DNA of 64,000 bases from CALJXB01 sp965225935 (GCA_965225935.1 CBDDCC010000011.1:248001-312000), one strand, 5' to 3'. Shown: positions 8,988-17,424, counted from the first letter of the stretch. The notes: generated by a model not told the origin, from the letters alone. A program made the numbers and translations.

Positions 8988-10799
8988 GGGCCGGGCAGAT
9001 CCGTTGCCGAGGTCGGGCGCGGGGAGCAGGGGATCGCGCAAGCTCCCGTCGGCGCCCTCCAGGGCGTTCAGGAGCGGCCGGAAGACGGTCGCCAGGCGCC
9101 CCAACTCGGCCACCAGGGCACGCAGCCGCATGGCTTCCACCTGGCCCGAGAGGATGTCCTCCATCAGCGCCTTGAAGGGGTCGCGAGGCTCGGGCAGGAT
9201 CTTGACCTTGGCCCGTTCGCCCGGGGCTCCGGCCGCCTCGGCGGCCAGCGCCAGCGCCCGCTTAAGGCCGCCCAGCTCGTCCACCAGGCCGACCTCCCGG
9301 GCGTCCTCGCCGGTCCAGATGCGCCCGCCCGCGACCTCGCCCACCTGCTCGGCCGAGATCGGCCGTCCGGCGACCACCTTCTCGGTGAAATCCTTGTAGA
9401 CCCGGTCCAGGCTCGCCTGCAGGCGCGTCCATTCCTCGGGCGTAAAGTCCCGGTTCATGCTCCAGAAGCGCGCCGCCTCGCCGGCCTGGGTGCCGTCCCA
9501 GGAGATGCCCAGCTTGTCCCAGAGACCGGTCAGCACCAGCTTGCCCGAGACCACGCCGATCGACCCGGTGATGGTGCCGGGCTGGGCCACGATCTTGTGG
9601 GCCGGCATGGCAACGAAGTAGCCGCCAGAGGCGGCCAGGTTGCTCATGGAGACGATCAGCGGCTTCTCCGCCTCGCGGGCCAACTGCACCTCGCGCCAGA
9701 TGGCGTCCGAGGCCACGTAGGAGCCGCCCGGGCTGTCGATGCGCAGCACGATGGCCTCGATATCGGGATCCTCGACCGCCTCCGCGATGGCCTCGGAAAC
9801 GGTGTCGGAGCCGATGACCGTCTCGCCGAAGGAAGGATCGTTCCGGTCGCGCGCGAGCACGACCGGCCCGATGCCGTAGATCAGGGCCACCGTCGGCCCC
9901 GGCGTCGGCAGCGCCTCGTAGACTTGGGCGTAGCTTTGGAGCGGCAGAAACTCGGCACCGTCTCCGGCCCGCTCGAGGACGGCGCCCGAGACCTGGTCCC
10001 AGTAGCCCAGCTGGTCGACGAGGCCCCGGTCGAGCGCCGCATGGGCAGCCTGGGGCGCGGCGTCGATGGCCGCGCGGACCTCGCCTTCCTCCACCGAGCG
10101 ATCGGCCGCGATGTCCCGCGTGATCTGGCCGAACCAGGAATCCAGCAGCCTCTGAAGATTGCGCCGCTGGGCCGGCGGCAGCGAGCGGTCGGTGAAGGTG
10201 TTCATCAGGCCCTTGTATTCCTCGCGCTGGGCGAGCCGCGGGACGATGCCGAGCTTGTCCAGGGCGCCGCGCAGGAAGAGCGATTCGACGGCCAGGCCCG
10301 TCACCTGGAAGGCGCCCGAGGGCTGCATCCAGACCTCCTCGAAGGCGCTCGCCAGATAGTAGTGGAGCGTGCCGTTGCCGCCCTCGCCGAAGCTCTCGGC
10401 AAAGGCGACCGCGAACTTGCCCTGGGCGCGGAAGTCGGCGATCGCCTCGCGCAGCTCCTGGATCTGGGCGATGCCCAGATCGCCGATCCCCAAGCGCGCG
10501 ACCAGGCCGCTCACCCGATCGTCCCGGCCGGCGGCCTCCAGCACCTCGATCAGCTCGCGCATGGTGAGAGTCGGCCCCATGGAGAAGCGTGCGAAGGGGT
10601 TGTTCGGACGGACCTCGGCGATGCCGGCCGAGAGGTCGAGCGACAGCACGTTGCGCTCGGCGATCTCCGGCTGGCGGGCCTTCCACGGCTCGGCGCCGTC
10701 GGCCAGGAAGAAGAGCGCCAGCCCCGCGGCCACGATCAGCAGACCGACACTGGCCAAGAGGCCGACCACGCACTTCAGGAGGAAGATGATCAGGCGCAT
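8985..10799 (-). CDS. sppA: Signal peptide peptidase SppA, 67K type
   Basis: This is a membrane-bound serine protease that cleaves leftover signal peptides, 604 residues. It has an N-terminal membrane anchor (residues 4-32, FLLKCVVGLLASVGLLIVAA) followed by two tandem S49 domains. The N-terminal domain carries the putative catalytic lysine in REEYKGLMNTF near residue 194. The C-terminal domain carries the nucleophile in NLAASGGYFVAM near residue 388 and the GSIGV strand after it. This matches the long E. coli-type enzyme rather than the short form. It is convergent with tlyA, and its stop codon lies in the terminal bases of the palindromic repeat. Confidence 0.94.
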   Translation of the reverse strand: MRLIIFLLKCVVGLLASVGLLIVAAGLALFFLADGAEPWKARQPEIAERNVLSLDLSAGIAEVRPNNPFARFSMGPTLTMRELIEVLEAAGRDDRVSGLVARLGIGDLGIAQIQELREAIADFRAQGKFAVAFAESFGEGGNGTLHYYLASAFEEVWMQPSGAFQVTGLAVESLFLRGALDKLGIVPRLAQREEYKGLMNTFTDRSLPPAQRRNLQRLLDSWFGQITRDIAADRSVEEGEVRAAIDAAPQAAHAALDRGLVDQLGYWDQVSGAVLERAGDGAEFLPLQSYAQVYEALPTPGPTVALIYGIGPVVLARDRNDPSFGETVIGSDTVSEAIAEAVEDPDIEAIVLRIDSPGGSYVASDAIWREVQLAREAEKPLIVSMSNLAASGGYFVAMPAHKIVAQPGTITGSIGVVSGKLVLTGLWDKLGISWDGTQAGEAARFWSMNRDFTPEEWTRLQASLDRVYKDFTEKVVAGRPISAEQVGEVAGGRIWTGEDAREVGLVDELGGLKRALALAAEAAGAPGERAKVKILPEPRDPFKALMEDILSGQVEAMRLRALVAELGRLATVFRPLLNALEGADGSLRDPLLPAPDLGNGSARP

Positions 10800-10899
10800 C
10801 TGTCAGGGCACATGAGAAGAGACCGCAGGCTACCGGCTGGGGCTTTCGGTGCCTCCTCTTAAGGCGACATGCCCCGTCTGTCGAGCCCCGATCGCGCCG

Positions 10900-11964
10900 C
10901 TATGCTGGAACGGATTCAGGTGCCGCGAGCCAGGCCGCGCGCTGCGCCGCACGCTCTGCCGCTCGCGCCTGGGCGGCCAGGACCGTCTCCAGGGCGGCCT
11001 CGATCACCTCCGGCCCGGCGCCGGGGCGGTGGGCCCGCTCGCTGAGCGCCCGGCGCCACTGGCGCGCGCCGGGCAGGCCGTTGAAGAGGCCCAGGATATG
11101 GCGCGTGATGGACTTGACCGGCACGCCGCGGATGCATTGGGCTTCCGCGTAGGGCAGCAGGGCGCGGACCACGGCGGCGCGACTCGGCGGCGCCCCCGGC
11201 TCGCCGAAGAGGCGCCGGTCCGCCTCGGCCAGCAGATAGGGCGACCGGTAGGCGGCGCGGCCCACCATGACGCCGTCGACCCGGGCCAAGTGCGCCTCGA
11301 CCTCGTCGAGCGAGCCGATGCCGCCGTTGATGACGATCTCCAGCTCCGGCAGCTCACGCTTCAGCCGGTAGACCCGGGGGTAGTCCAGCGGTGGGATCTC
11401 CCGGTTCTGCCGGGGGCTGAGGCCGCTGAGCCAGGCCTTGCGGGCGTGCACGGTGAAGCTGCGGCAGCCGGCGGCGGCCACCGTCTCGACGAAGGCCTTC
11501 AGTTCGGCGTAGGAATCCCGCGCGTCGATGCCGGTGCGGGTCTTCACCGTGACCGGCAGGCGGGTCGCCGCCCGCATGGCCGCCACGCAGGCCGCGACCT
11601 GCTCGGGCTCGGCCATGAGGCAGGCCCCGAAGCGGGCGTTCTGGACCCGGTCGCTAGGGCAGCCGACGTTGAGGTTCACCTCGTCGAAGCCGTAGTCCTC
11701 GGCGATGCGCGCGCAGGCCGCGAGCTCCGCCGGCTCCGCACCACCCAGTTGCAGAGCGAGGGGGTGCTCCAGCGGGTCGTGGCCCAAGAAGCGCTCGCGC
11801 TTGCCGTGGAGGATGGCGCCAGTCGGGATCATCTCGGTGTAGAGCAGCGCCCGGCGCGTGATGAGCCTGAGAAAATAGCGCTCGTGCCGGTCGGTCCAAT
11901 CCATCATGGGCGCAATGGAGAATCGGACTCCGCCAGGGAGCCGATGGCTGTCGTCGAAAATCAT
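10900..11964 (-). CDS. dusA: tRNA-dihydrouridine(20/20a) synthase DusA, N-terminus replaced by insertion
   Basis: This flavoenzyme reduces uridine 20/20a in the tRNA D-loop, 354 residues. FSIAPMMDWTDRHERYF near residue 15 and the catalytic-cysteine segment LNVGCPSDRVQNARFGACLM near residue 100 identify DusA. The FMN-binding TIM barrel includes ITVHARKAW-type and INGGIGSLDE segments. The first 14 residues (MIFDDSHRLPGGVR) are not family-like. A second, native-looking DusA N-terminus (MTSADPTPVLDRHFSVAPMMDW) lies on the same strand at 15366-15432. I infer that an element inserted at this conserved motif and supplied a new start and leader while keeping the enzyme in frame. Confidence 0.95.
   Translation of the reverse strand: MIFDDSHRLPGGVRFSIAPMMDWTDRHERYFLRLITRRALLYTEMIPTGAILHGKRERFLGHDPLEHPLALQLGGAEPAELAACARIAEDYGFDEVNLNVGCPSDRVQNARFGACLMAEPEQVAACVAAMRAATRLPVTVKTRTGIDARDSYAELKAFVETVAAAGCRSFTVHARKAWLSGLSPRQNREIPPLDYPRVYRLKRELPELEIVINGGIGSLDEVEAHLARVDGVMVGRAAYRSPYLLAEADRRLFGEPGAPPSRAAVVRALLPYAEAQCIRGVPVKSITRHILGLFNGLPGARQWRRALSERAHRPGAGPEVIEAALETVLAAQARAAERAAQRAAWLAAPESVPA
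11895..11913 (-). other. Attachment-site-like direct repeat inside current dusA
   Basis: TCCAATCCATCATGGGCGC on the plus strand encodes the APMMDW motif of dusA on the minus strand. It matches 15366-15384 with one difference. It marks the junction where the foreign leader of dusA meets the native body. Confidence 0.75.
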
Positions 11965-12235
11965 CCACCCAATCTATCAGCGGCGCTAAAATCCTGCCAG
12001 AACCTTGACGCCAAGATGATCCAGTGACGGAGGGAAGGGGCGCCTTAAATGACTGGTGTCGACCCAATTGAGCCATTTGCGCAAACCGGCAAATGTGTCG
12101 GCTTGCGGATCGCAAAGCGGTCGTTCAAAAGCCTTGGTATGTCGGGCAGGAATTGTGCCAGGATTGGAGATCGCAAGATACCTAGCGGCCTTCGAACCGA
12201 GGTGATCTTCCTTCGATGGCAGCAGAGTATCCCTC

Positions 12236-12973
12236 TTACGCGTCTTTCGACCGCAGAATGCTCTGAATCGCTTGCTCCTCAAGTATTGCCGCCCGGTCTG
12301 GAGTATCCCGCCATTGTGCAAGGACACACTCTTTCAGGGCTTGAACCGCCAACGGGGCGGCCATTGCCAGTCGGCTGGATAGGCTTTTCACTTCTTGCCC
12401 GAACCGATCGTCAGGTACCACACAGGTGACGAGCCCTAGCTGATGTGCTTCATCGGCAGTAATATCACTACCTAGCAGCATCACATCCAGTGTCCGGTTT
12501 CGGCCTATGTAGTGGACCAATCGGACCATACCGGTGCTCCAACTCGGACTTGTACCCCCATACACATCTCCGGCATTGAAGACCGCACTTTCCGATGCGA
12601 CGCGGATATCGCATACCCAAGCCAAAGCCGCACCACTTGCTGCACATCGGCCGCGGACGGCAGACAGAACAGGCTTGGGGAATGTTTCCAGCCGATGGAG
12701 TACTTTTCGTCCAGCCTCGCGGAACTCGCGTGCTTCCGCCGCGGTTTGCTGATCTCTCTGATTTAAGCCACTACCAGACGAAAATACGTCGGCACTCGAA
12801 CTCGTGATTATCAAGCAGCGCGTAGCGTCTCGATCTTCAGCCATATTGATTGCGTCGTTCAACTGACTGAGGAGTTCTCGTGTAATGAAGTTCTGTGGTG
12901 GCTGGTTGAGCTCGACGGTGGATACCGCGCCGTCATGGGTGAGCAAGATTGAATTTTCCAAGGTTTTCATCAT
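12236..12973 (-). CDS. Enoyl-CoA hydratase/isomerase (crotonase-fold) family protein
   Basis: This is a crotonase-superfamily protein of 245 residues that would act on an acyl-CoA thioester. The fold is shown by VSTVELNQPPQNFITRELLSQL near the N-terminus, the first oxyanion-hole region DVFSSGSGLN near residue 62, and GRCAASGAALAWVCDIRVAS near residue 107. The usual glutamate in the PEVxLGL segment appears replaced (AGDVYGGTSP), so hydratase activity is doubtful and an isomerase, decarboxylase or thioesterase role is possible. Two adjacent ATG codons, 12973 and 12970, could start it. It lies 40 bases downstream of the ArsR-like regulator on the same strand, so the two probably form one unit. 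It is inside the dusA-bounded insertion. Confidence 0.85.
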   Translation of the reverse strand: MMKTLENSILLTHDGAVSTVELNQPPQNFITRELLSQLNDAINMAEDRDATRCLIITSSSADVFSSGSGLNQRDQQTAAEAREFREAGRKVLHRLETFPKPVLSAVRGRCAASGAALAWVCDIRVASESAVFNAGDVYGGTSPSWSTGMVRLVHYIGRNRTLDVMLLGSDITADEAHQLGLVTCVVPDDRFGQEVKSLSSRLAMAAPLAVQALKECVLAQWRDTPDRAAILEEQAIQSILRSKDA

Positions 12974-13013
12974 GAGTGTTTCTGGCTGTAGTGCGAACCG
13001 CGCATCGCTGTGC

Positions 13014-13721
13014 CTACCTGCCGGGTTGCTCAGTTAGATCGATGCCAAAACTTTCGCGGAAGCCACGATGCCCTTTCGACGTGATCTTCAAGGCGCGACT
13101 GTTCGGCAGGCGCTCTATCCAACCTTGATCGAAGTAGTGCGCAGCGAGCGCCGCCCCAGCGGCACCGGCCAGATGAGGGCGGCGTTCGCTCCAATCCAGG
13201 CACGGCCTCGCAAACACGCGGCGTTGGGATCGAAGGTGAGCGAGATCGATACCAACACTGCGAAACCAAAGCTCGCCAGGCTCGGTAATGAACAGCCCTT
13301 GCTCACTTTCGGCAAGATAGGCTTGCCGTGACAAGTTCTCCATGAGGCCGACACCAAGCCGACCCGCAAGATGATCGTAACAGGTCCGCGCCGTTCGCAT
13401 GGCTTGGTCGCGGGGCCCGCTTCGCTTTGGGCGTCGTTGCGGGATGTCTGCCGCAAGTCCAGCTAAGGCTTCGAGGGCTTCTGCCACCTTGTAATTTGCG
13501 AGACGAAAGTATCGATGACGACCTTGCTTCTCTGTTACCAGCAGATTTCCGTCTACCAGCTTCCGCAGGTGGCCGCTTGTCGTCGGCCTGGAAACATCCG
13601 CGGATACAGAAAGCTCGGTAGCTGTCCAGGCCCGACCGTCAAGCAGTGCTGTTAGAATAGTTGCCCGTGCCGGGTCTCCAATGAGGGCGCCAATCACGGC
13701 AATCGATGGACCTTCAGTCAT
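13014..13721 (-). CDS. ArsR-type helix-turn-helix transcriptional regulator
   Basis: This is a 235-residue DNA-binding regulator. The winged HTH occupies residues 5-85 (ALIGDPARATILTALLDGRAWTATELSVSADVSRPTTSGHLRKLVDGNLL, read in parts). The basic wing is EKQGRHRYFRLAN. A C-terminal extension of about 130 residues includes one cysteine in RTCYDHLAGRLG and a further HTH-like tail. This extended ArsR form is common near small metabolic genes. The start used is the ATG at 13721, preceded by the purine-rich GGGGAGAGAGGGAG; the open frame reaches 13757. It probably controls itself and the crotonase gene downstream. The effector is unknown. Confidence 0.86.
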   Translation of the reverse strand: MTEGPSIAVIGALIGDPARATILTALLDGRAWTATELSVSADVSRPTTSGHLRKLVDGNLLVTEKQGRHRYFRLANYKVAEALEALAGLAADIPQRRPKRSGPRDQAMRTARTCYDHLAGRLGVGLMENLSRQAYLAESEQGLFITEPGELWFRSVGIDLAHLRSQRRVFARPCLDWSERRPHLAGAAGAALAAHYFDQGWIERLPNSRALKITSKGHRGFRESFGIDLTEQPGR

Positions 13722-13785
13722 GGGCTCCCTCTCTCCCCTCTTCTGCACGCTTCTCACCTATCCGGCGCGAGGTCGATTCCGAAGG

Positions 13786-14463
13786 CTACGCGTTTGCCAT
13801 GACTGCGGCCGGAAAGCCTCTGTACCATTTTGAGTGATCGTCCTCGAAGTTGGACATGCCTGGTTTAGTCAATTTTCCGCGCGGAGCGATGAAACTCTCT
13901 ATCCCATCACAGCCCTTCTCACGCCATAGAATGTTGAATGCGCATAGCTTTGGGTAGAACTGCATGTGAGCGTATCTCAGATGATCGTGAATCCACCACG
14001 CTAGTGAGCGCCAATCTGCGCCATCTGCATAGCGATCTGCAAACCAGGGAATGACGATGCAGGCGGCTGCCCCGATCCGGCCTTTTCGATCTTTAAGATC
14101 CCAGACATGGTATCCAGAATTCCATTCTACTGTCGCGCCATGCCCCCGCTCGTTGCCAAACCTGGTTACCTCCGCGGACCGGTACCCTGACCGTACTGCT
14201 ATGCGCCCAAAGGTGTCCTGAAGGGGTTCCAGTAGCTCTTGGCATAGTTGCTGACCCGCGTGGATCGCAAGGTTAGGGTCACTTGGAATGTTTGATAATC
14301 CATAGAAGCCTGCGATCTCTGAATACAAGAAATCACGCATATAGAAGTTTGCGCTCAGCCTTGTCCGGCCGAATTCCTCAAGTCCGCACATCGATTGGGG
14401 TTTTCGCAATCTGCGCGATGTATTCCCTTTCATTCCTTTGCAACCTGCGTGGTAGGAGAACAA
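13786..14463 (-). CDS. Hypothetical protein, possibly peptidase M15-like
   Basis: I do not recognise this 225-residue protein with certainty. The central part has RIAVRSGYRSAEVTRFGNERGHG, then SGYHVWDLKDRKGRIGAAA, then WIHDHLRYAHMQFYPKLCAFNILW. The spacing of Arg, His, Asp and later His with an aromatic-rich end resembles M15-type D-Ala-D-Ala peptidases and Hedgehog/DD-peptidase folds, where H, D and H bind zinc. No signal peptide is evident, so an exported cell-wall role is not supported. The N-terminal 35 residues look poorly conserved and the true start may be internal, for example the Met before CGLEEFGRT. Base composition is lower in GC than the core genes, as in the rest of the insertion. 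Confidence 0.6.
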   Translation of the reverse strand: MFSYHAGCKGMKGNTSRRLRKPQSMCGLEEFGRTRLSANFYMRDFLYSEIAGFYGLSNIPSDPNLAIHAGQQLCQELLEPLQDTFGRIAVRSGYRSAEVTRFGNERGHGATVEWNSGYHVWDLKDRKGRIGAAACIVIPWFADRYADGADWRSLAWWIHDHLRYAHMQFYPKLCAFNILWREKGCDGIESFIAPRGKLTKPGMSNFEDDHSKWYRGFPAAVMANA

Positions 14464-14480
14464 GCGTGGTCAGGCGCGAG

Positions 14481-14810
14481 CTAGAACGCGATGTACGGTA
14501 CGAATGGAACTCGCTCACGTCTTGTTACAAGTGGCAACAGCGCGTCGATCGCCTCAAGGAAATGGCTAGTCTCTTGATGGGCAGTCCAGGCATCTTCATT
14601 CTCATATAGCTCAAAAAGAAAGAACTGGAGCGGGTTGGTGGGAGAGCGGTACGGAATGAAGATTTTCACACCAGGTTCCGCCATAGTCGGCTGCACCAAG
14701 TTTTCCAAAATAGCGGCGACCGCGTCTCCTTCGTTTTCTTTGGCATCGATGTTAATTGCGACAACCAAACCTTTGTTCAAATCGGAAAATTGGAAATTAG
14801 GGGCCAGCAT
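14481..14810 (-). CDS. Antibiotic biosynthesis monooxygenase (ABM/YgiN-like) family protein
   Basis: This is a small 109-residue ferredoxin-like fold protein. The pattern is a first strand KGLVVAINIDAKEN, a helix AVAAILENLVQPTMAEPG, then a strand with FIPYRSPTNPLQFFLFELYENEDAWTAH and the helix ETSHFLEAIDALLPLV. The E-x-Y-x-x-x-x-A-x-x-x-H run is characteristic of ABM proteins such as YgiN, which oxidise quinols or other small aromatics as dimers, without an obvious cofactor. The substrate is unknown. It is 18 bases upstream of the preceding hypothetical gene on the same strand and probably cotranscribed. It is the last gene before the right junction of the dusA insertion. Confidence 0.85.
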   Translation of the reverse strand: MLAPNFQFSDLNKGLVVAINIDAKENEGDAVAAILENLVQPTMAEPGVKIFIPYRSPTNPLQFFLFELYENEDAWTAHQETSHFLEAIDALLPLVTRRERVPFVPYIAF

Positions 14811-15365
14811 GTCTACCTCCGCTATGGCTCACGGCATTTGCAGGACCCTACCACACCAATCTCATCTGATGGTTCGGCCGTGACCGAAATGTCGTTGTAG
14901 ATGGTCGGGAGCTGCCGGCTATTGTCGTCTGTAGACGTTGATCTGGCCTCATGGGTCTGAGAGCGTAGGCCTTGACAGGCCCTACTGGTGCAGGCGCTTC
15001 ATGCGCCACCTCGGCGGTCGGTTTCGGCAGTATCACCGGCCCTTCGATGCCGGGTAGGGGGTCAAAAGTGAGTCTCACTGTCAGGTCTGCTGAACGGCCG
15101 GTTCGAGATCCGTAAGCGGACGTTAGTCGCTGCCCAAAGAACGGCCGTTCCTGGCCGATCTTGGCCGTCTGCACGAGAGGTCGCAGCCTTCCGCCTAAGA
15201 GTGAGCCTTCTGCTATCTAATGGATCTCAGCAACAATGTCGGCCCAAGCTCAAATACGTGTGGCTGGTCGGCAGGAACCGGATCATCCTAGATCTACTTA
15301 GATCTCTTGGTGCACACAAATCGCACACGACGCCCAATAACATGCTATTCTAATTGCGTTTTCAC
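14811..15365. other. Non-coding, apparently degraded sequence at right end of dusA insertion
   Basis: I see no convincing gene in this 555-base stretch. A 108-codon open frame on the minus strand (14848-15174) has no recognisable domain and an unstructured Pro/Arg-rich composition. The position, directly inside the distal attachment-like repeat, is where an integrase gene might once have been, but no integrase motif is legible. Confidence 0.5.
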
Positions 15366-15432
15366 TCCAGTCCATCATGGGCGCGACCGAGAAGTGTCGG
15401 TCCAGTACGGGCGTCGGGTCGGCGCTTGTCAT
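15366..15432 (-). pseudogene. dusA: Displaced native 5' end of dusA
   Basis: On the minus strand an ATG at 15432 begins MTSADPTPVLDRHFSVAPMMDW, which is the expected start of an alphaproteobacterial DusA. Homology stops right after the MMDW motif, at the sequence repeated inside the current dusA. This is read as the original start of the gene, separated from its body by the insertion. The region from 15433 to 15594 holds no gene and would be the native upstream DNA. Confidence 0.82.
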
Positions 15433-15594
15433 GGCCCCCTATAGCCCTTCCCGGCCGGAATGCCGAGGGCGGGTGGGAGTCCAATGCGGCTCCTATCGCC
15501 GGCGTGACGCCCCGGCAGCGATGTGCCCAAAGGAAGAACTGCCGGACGGCCTAGCCGCGGGGCCGGAAGCTCTGGAACGGGTCGGGACCGGACA

Positions 15595-16200
15595 CTACGA
15601 ACTCGGCATCTTGTGTGCTCTTAGATCTTCCAGAATGGCTTTGGACTGTCGGCAATCCAGGAGGCCTGGCTTGCAGACATAGTGCAGTGCCTCCGGGAGG
15701 TCTTTCGTGCCTGTGGACTTTGGGATTGTTGTCAATGCGAGGTCCCCATAAGGCCCGCCGCCGAGCCGGACCAGACAATCAATCTCATTGTTCCTGACCA
15801 GCTCGACATCGGTTGTCTGGACCCAATCTCGCACATAGGGCTTCAGGCTGTCGCAATGATTGGGCCAGTTTGGGGGCAAAAAGGCCATTGCTTTGGCGCA
15901 AACACCGACACTGAATTTCTTGCCATTGATGTCGGGCGCAATCGCTTCCGTGGCCTCTGTCAAATCTTCGAACACCTTGGTGATTCTGGGTAGGTAGGTC
16001 TCGCCCTCCACCGTTAGAAGGAGCCCGTTTGGCAAGCGGCGGAACAGTGGCACCGCCAGAGAAGATTCCAGCTTCTTGACCTGTTGGCTGACCGCTCCCG
16101 GCGTCACGCCAAGCTCGCGGGCGGCCGTCTTGAAGCTCAGATGGCGCGCGGCCGCTTCGAAGGCCCGCAAGGTGTTCAGCGAGGGAAGCCTGTAGGTCAT
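15595..16200 (-). CDS. LysR-type (GcvA-like) transcriptional regulator, shortened
   Basis: This LysR-family regulator has a canonical GcvA-like HTH: MTYRLPSLNTLRAFEAAAR, then LSFKTAARELGVTPGAVSQQ and VKKLESSLAVPLFRR. The protein is only 201 residues against about 300 for the family. The effector-binding domain is compressed and lacks a recognisable second half, so it is either a truncated gene or a short natural variant. The ATG at 16200 is used, not the upstream ATG at 16227, because family members start MTYRLP. It is divergent from the ATC-hydrolase-like gene at 16358, which is the classic arrangement for a LysR protein controlling its neighbour. Confidence 0.8.
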   Translation of the reverse strand: MTYRLPSLNTLRAFEAAARHLSFKTAARELGVTPGAVSQQVKKLESSLAVPLFRRLPNGLLLTVEGETYLPRITKVFEDLTEATEAIAPDINGKKFSVGVCAKAMAFLPPNWPNHCDSLKPYVRDWVQTTDVELVRNNEIDCLVRLGGGPYGDLALTTIPKSTGTKDLPEALHYVCKPGLLDCRQSKAILEDLRAHKMPSS

Positions 16201-16262
16201 CTCGTTCTCCTTGGCGCAGGATTGCACAGTAAGGTGCCGCTCAGAGACTCAGTATTCCTATC

Positions 16263-16275
16263 CCTCCAAAGGAGG
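16263..16275. promoter_or_regulatory. Possible LysR operator in divergent promoter region
   Basis: CCTCCAAAGGAGG is a perfect 5-bp inverted repeat with a three-base spacer, between the divergent LysR and ATC-hydrolase-like genes. Its position fits an operator, but GGAGG could also be incidental. No promoter is claimed. Confidence 0.3.
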
Positions 16276-16357
16276 TTTTCTGAGTTGTGCAGCGATCTTC
16301 CAGAACCATATCGTCATGCCGACATAGCGGTTCGATGAAACACGGAGTGGCCCAAGA

Positions 16358-16843
16358 ATGAACCAGAAGCAATCCGACACCCTTCTAAGCGACGCCATCA
16401 AGGAACGTGGACGGATTTATCTCGAAGTGTTTCGAGAGCTGTCAAAGCGGTTTGGTGAGCCCGAAGCTGTCAGCGTGATGCGCAGTGCCAGCCAGGCGCG
16501 CGGCACGGCCCTGGGCCAGACATTGGCGCATCTTGGCCCGCGTGATCTTGCAGGCATGGCCGAATGCTATGCAAAGACCCCTGACAACGGTGTGACCTAT
16601 TCAACCGATATCAGACAGCTAGACGATACCTGTCTCGAGTTCAAGAACATGGCCTGCCCGTTGAAGGATGCCTGGGTGGAGGCTGGGTGCGGCGACGAAG
16701 AAATCTGCACTCTGCTGCACTGTGCATCGGCCTTCGATGAAGCCGCCTTGGAAGCTGCAGGGTTCGACTACGAGATCGAACTTTGGGCGCCGGGAAAGGA
16801 AGGGTGCTGTCTTACAAGGATAAAGCCAAAATCCCGTTCCTAG
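16358..16843 (+). CDS. L-2-amino-thiazoline-4-carboxylic acid hydrolase-like protein
   Basis: This 161-residue protein resembles the ATC hydrolase family, which hydrolyses L-2-amino-delta2-thiazoline-4-carboxylate to N-carbamoyl-L-cysteine on the way to L-cysteine in Pseudomonas. The family-like C-terminal half reads FKNMACPLKDAWVEAGCGDE, then LCHCASAFDEAA-type and EGCCLTRIKPK segments with conserved cysteines (about residues 100, 111, 118, 123 and 150-151). The family is named for few characterised enzymes, so the substrate of this member is uncertain. It is divergently transcribed from a GcvA-like regulator. A Shine-Dalgarno-like GGAG lies upstream of the ATG, rather distant. Confidence 0.78.
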   Translation: MNQKQSDTLLSDAIKERGRIYLEVFRELSKRFGEPEAVSVMRSASQARGTALGQTLAHLGPRDLAGMAECYAKTPDNGVTYSTDIRQLDDTCLEFKNMACPLKDAWVEAGCGDEEICTLLHCASAFDEAALEAAGFDYEIELWAPGKEGCCLTRIKPKSRS

Positions 16844-16953
16844 ACCGGGAGGTTTCAATGCAGATGACCCTGTTCTGACAGGGTCATTTAAGACTTTTAC
16901 AAAGAATGTTAACGGCTGCTTTGAGCCCAAGACTGACGTCGGTTGGCATCTCG

Positions 16954-17424
16954 CTATCCAAGGTCAATCGCCAAATGCTTGCATGGAGATCTTTTCACAA
17001 ACTCATCTTCAATCCAACGAAGCACTCGCCGTTGGCCACCGAAGGCAACCATTTCGACGGCCTCATCGAATCCGACCCAACGGAAATCACTGTGTTCGTG
17101 GTTCAAAAACACCTCCGAGGTGCTATCGACGAAACCAACAAACACAGGGGCCATTGTAATACTATCTCGATCTGCTTCGTAGAACTGTTCGCATATGTCA
17201 GCCGAATACAAAGCGAAAGGCTTCAAACCGGTCTCTTCGTAAAGTTCGCGCAAAGCAGCCTGCCAGGCCGTCTCACCTTTCTCGATACCACCCGCCACCT
17301 GACACCACTCGCCAGCTAACGTCTCCGTTCGTTTCAGTAGAAGCACTTCATACCGAGCTTCTGTTTTCCTGACGGCGACGAGGGAAACAAGGAATCCTCG
17401 TATTGGAATCTCCGGCACGTTCAA
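16954..17424 (-). CDS. Nudix hydrolase
   Basis: This 156-residue Nudix-fold pyrophosphohydrolase cleaves nucleoside diphosphates linked to another moiety. The Nudix box is exact: GGIEKGETAWQAALRELYEE followed by TGL, near residues 45-67. The preceding strand LLKRTETLAGEWCQVAGG and the later EHSDFRWVGFDEAVEM resemble dihydroneopterin triphosphate or dNTP pyrophosphohydrolases, but the substrate is not certain. Its start codon overlaps the stop codon of an IS1380 transposase fragment (17421-17424), so the present promoter may lie in IS-derived DNA. GC content is below the chromosomal core. Confidence 0.88.
   Translation of the reverse strand: MNVPEIPIRGFLVSLVAVRKTEARYEVLLLKRTETLAGEWCQVAGGIEKGETAWQAALRELYEETGLKPFALYSADICEQFYEADRDSITMAPVFVGFVDSTSEVFLNHEHSDFRWVGFDEAVEMVAFGGQRRVLRWIEDEFVKRSPCKHLAIDLG

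Larger units (their letters stand above)
11895..15384. mobile_element. Putative dusA-integrated element remnant (about 3.5 kb)
   Basis: The segment lies between two direct copies of the dusA motif coding for APMMDW, at 11895-11913 and 15366-15384 (18 of 19 bases identical). The right copy is continuous with a complete native dusA N-terminal reading frame that runs out of dusA homology at the core. The interior is visibly lower in GC than the flanks and carries accessory genes: a crotonase-fold protein, an ArsR-like regulator, a hypothetical protein and an ABM monooxygenase-like protein. Integrases that target the 5' end of dusA are known (the family described by Farrugia and colleagues). No integrase gene is recognisable here, so this would be a decayed or partly deleted element. 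Confidence 0.8.

Noticed and set aside
8868..10862. 664-codon plus-strand frame over sppA
   Set aside because: It is antisense to sppA, low in complexity and without a domain.
15095..15125. tRNA-like T-loop (GGTTCGAGATCC)
   Set aside because: No pairing stem of T-arm length and no acceptor or anticodon arm nearby.
14848..15174. 108-codon minus-strand frame at the right end of the dusA insertion
   Set aside because: No domain, disordered Pro/Arg-rich composition and no ribosome site; treated as non-coding.
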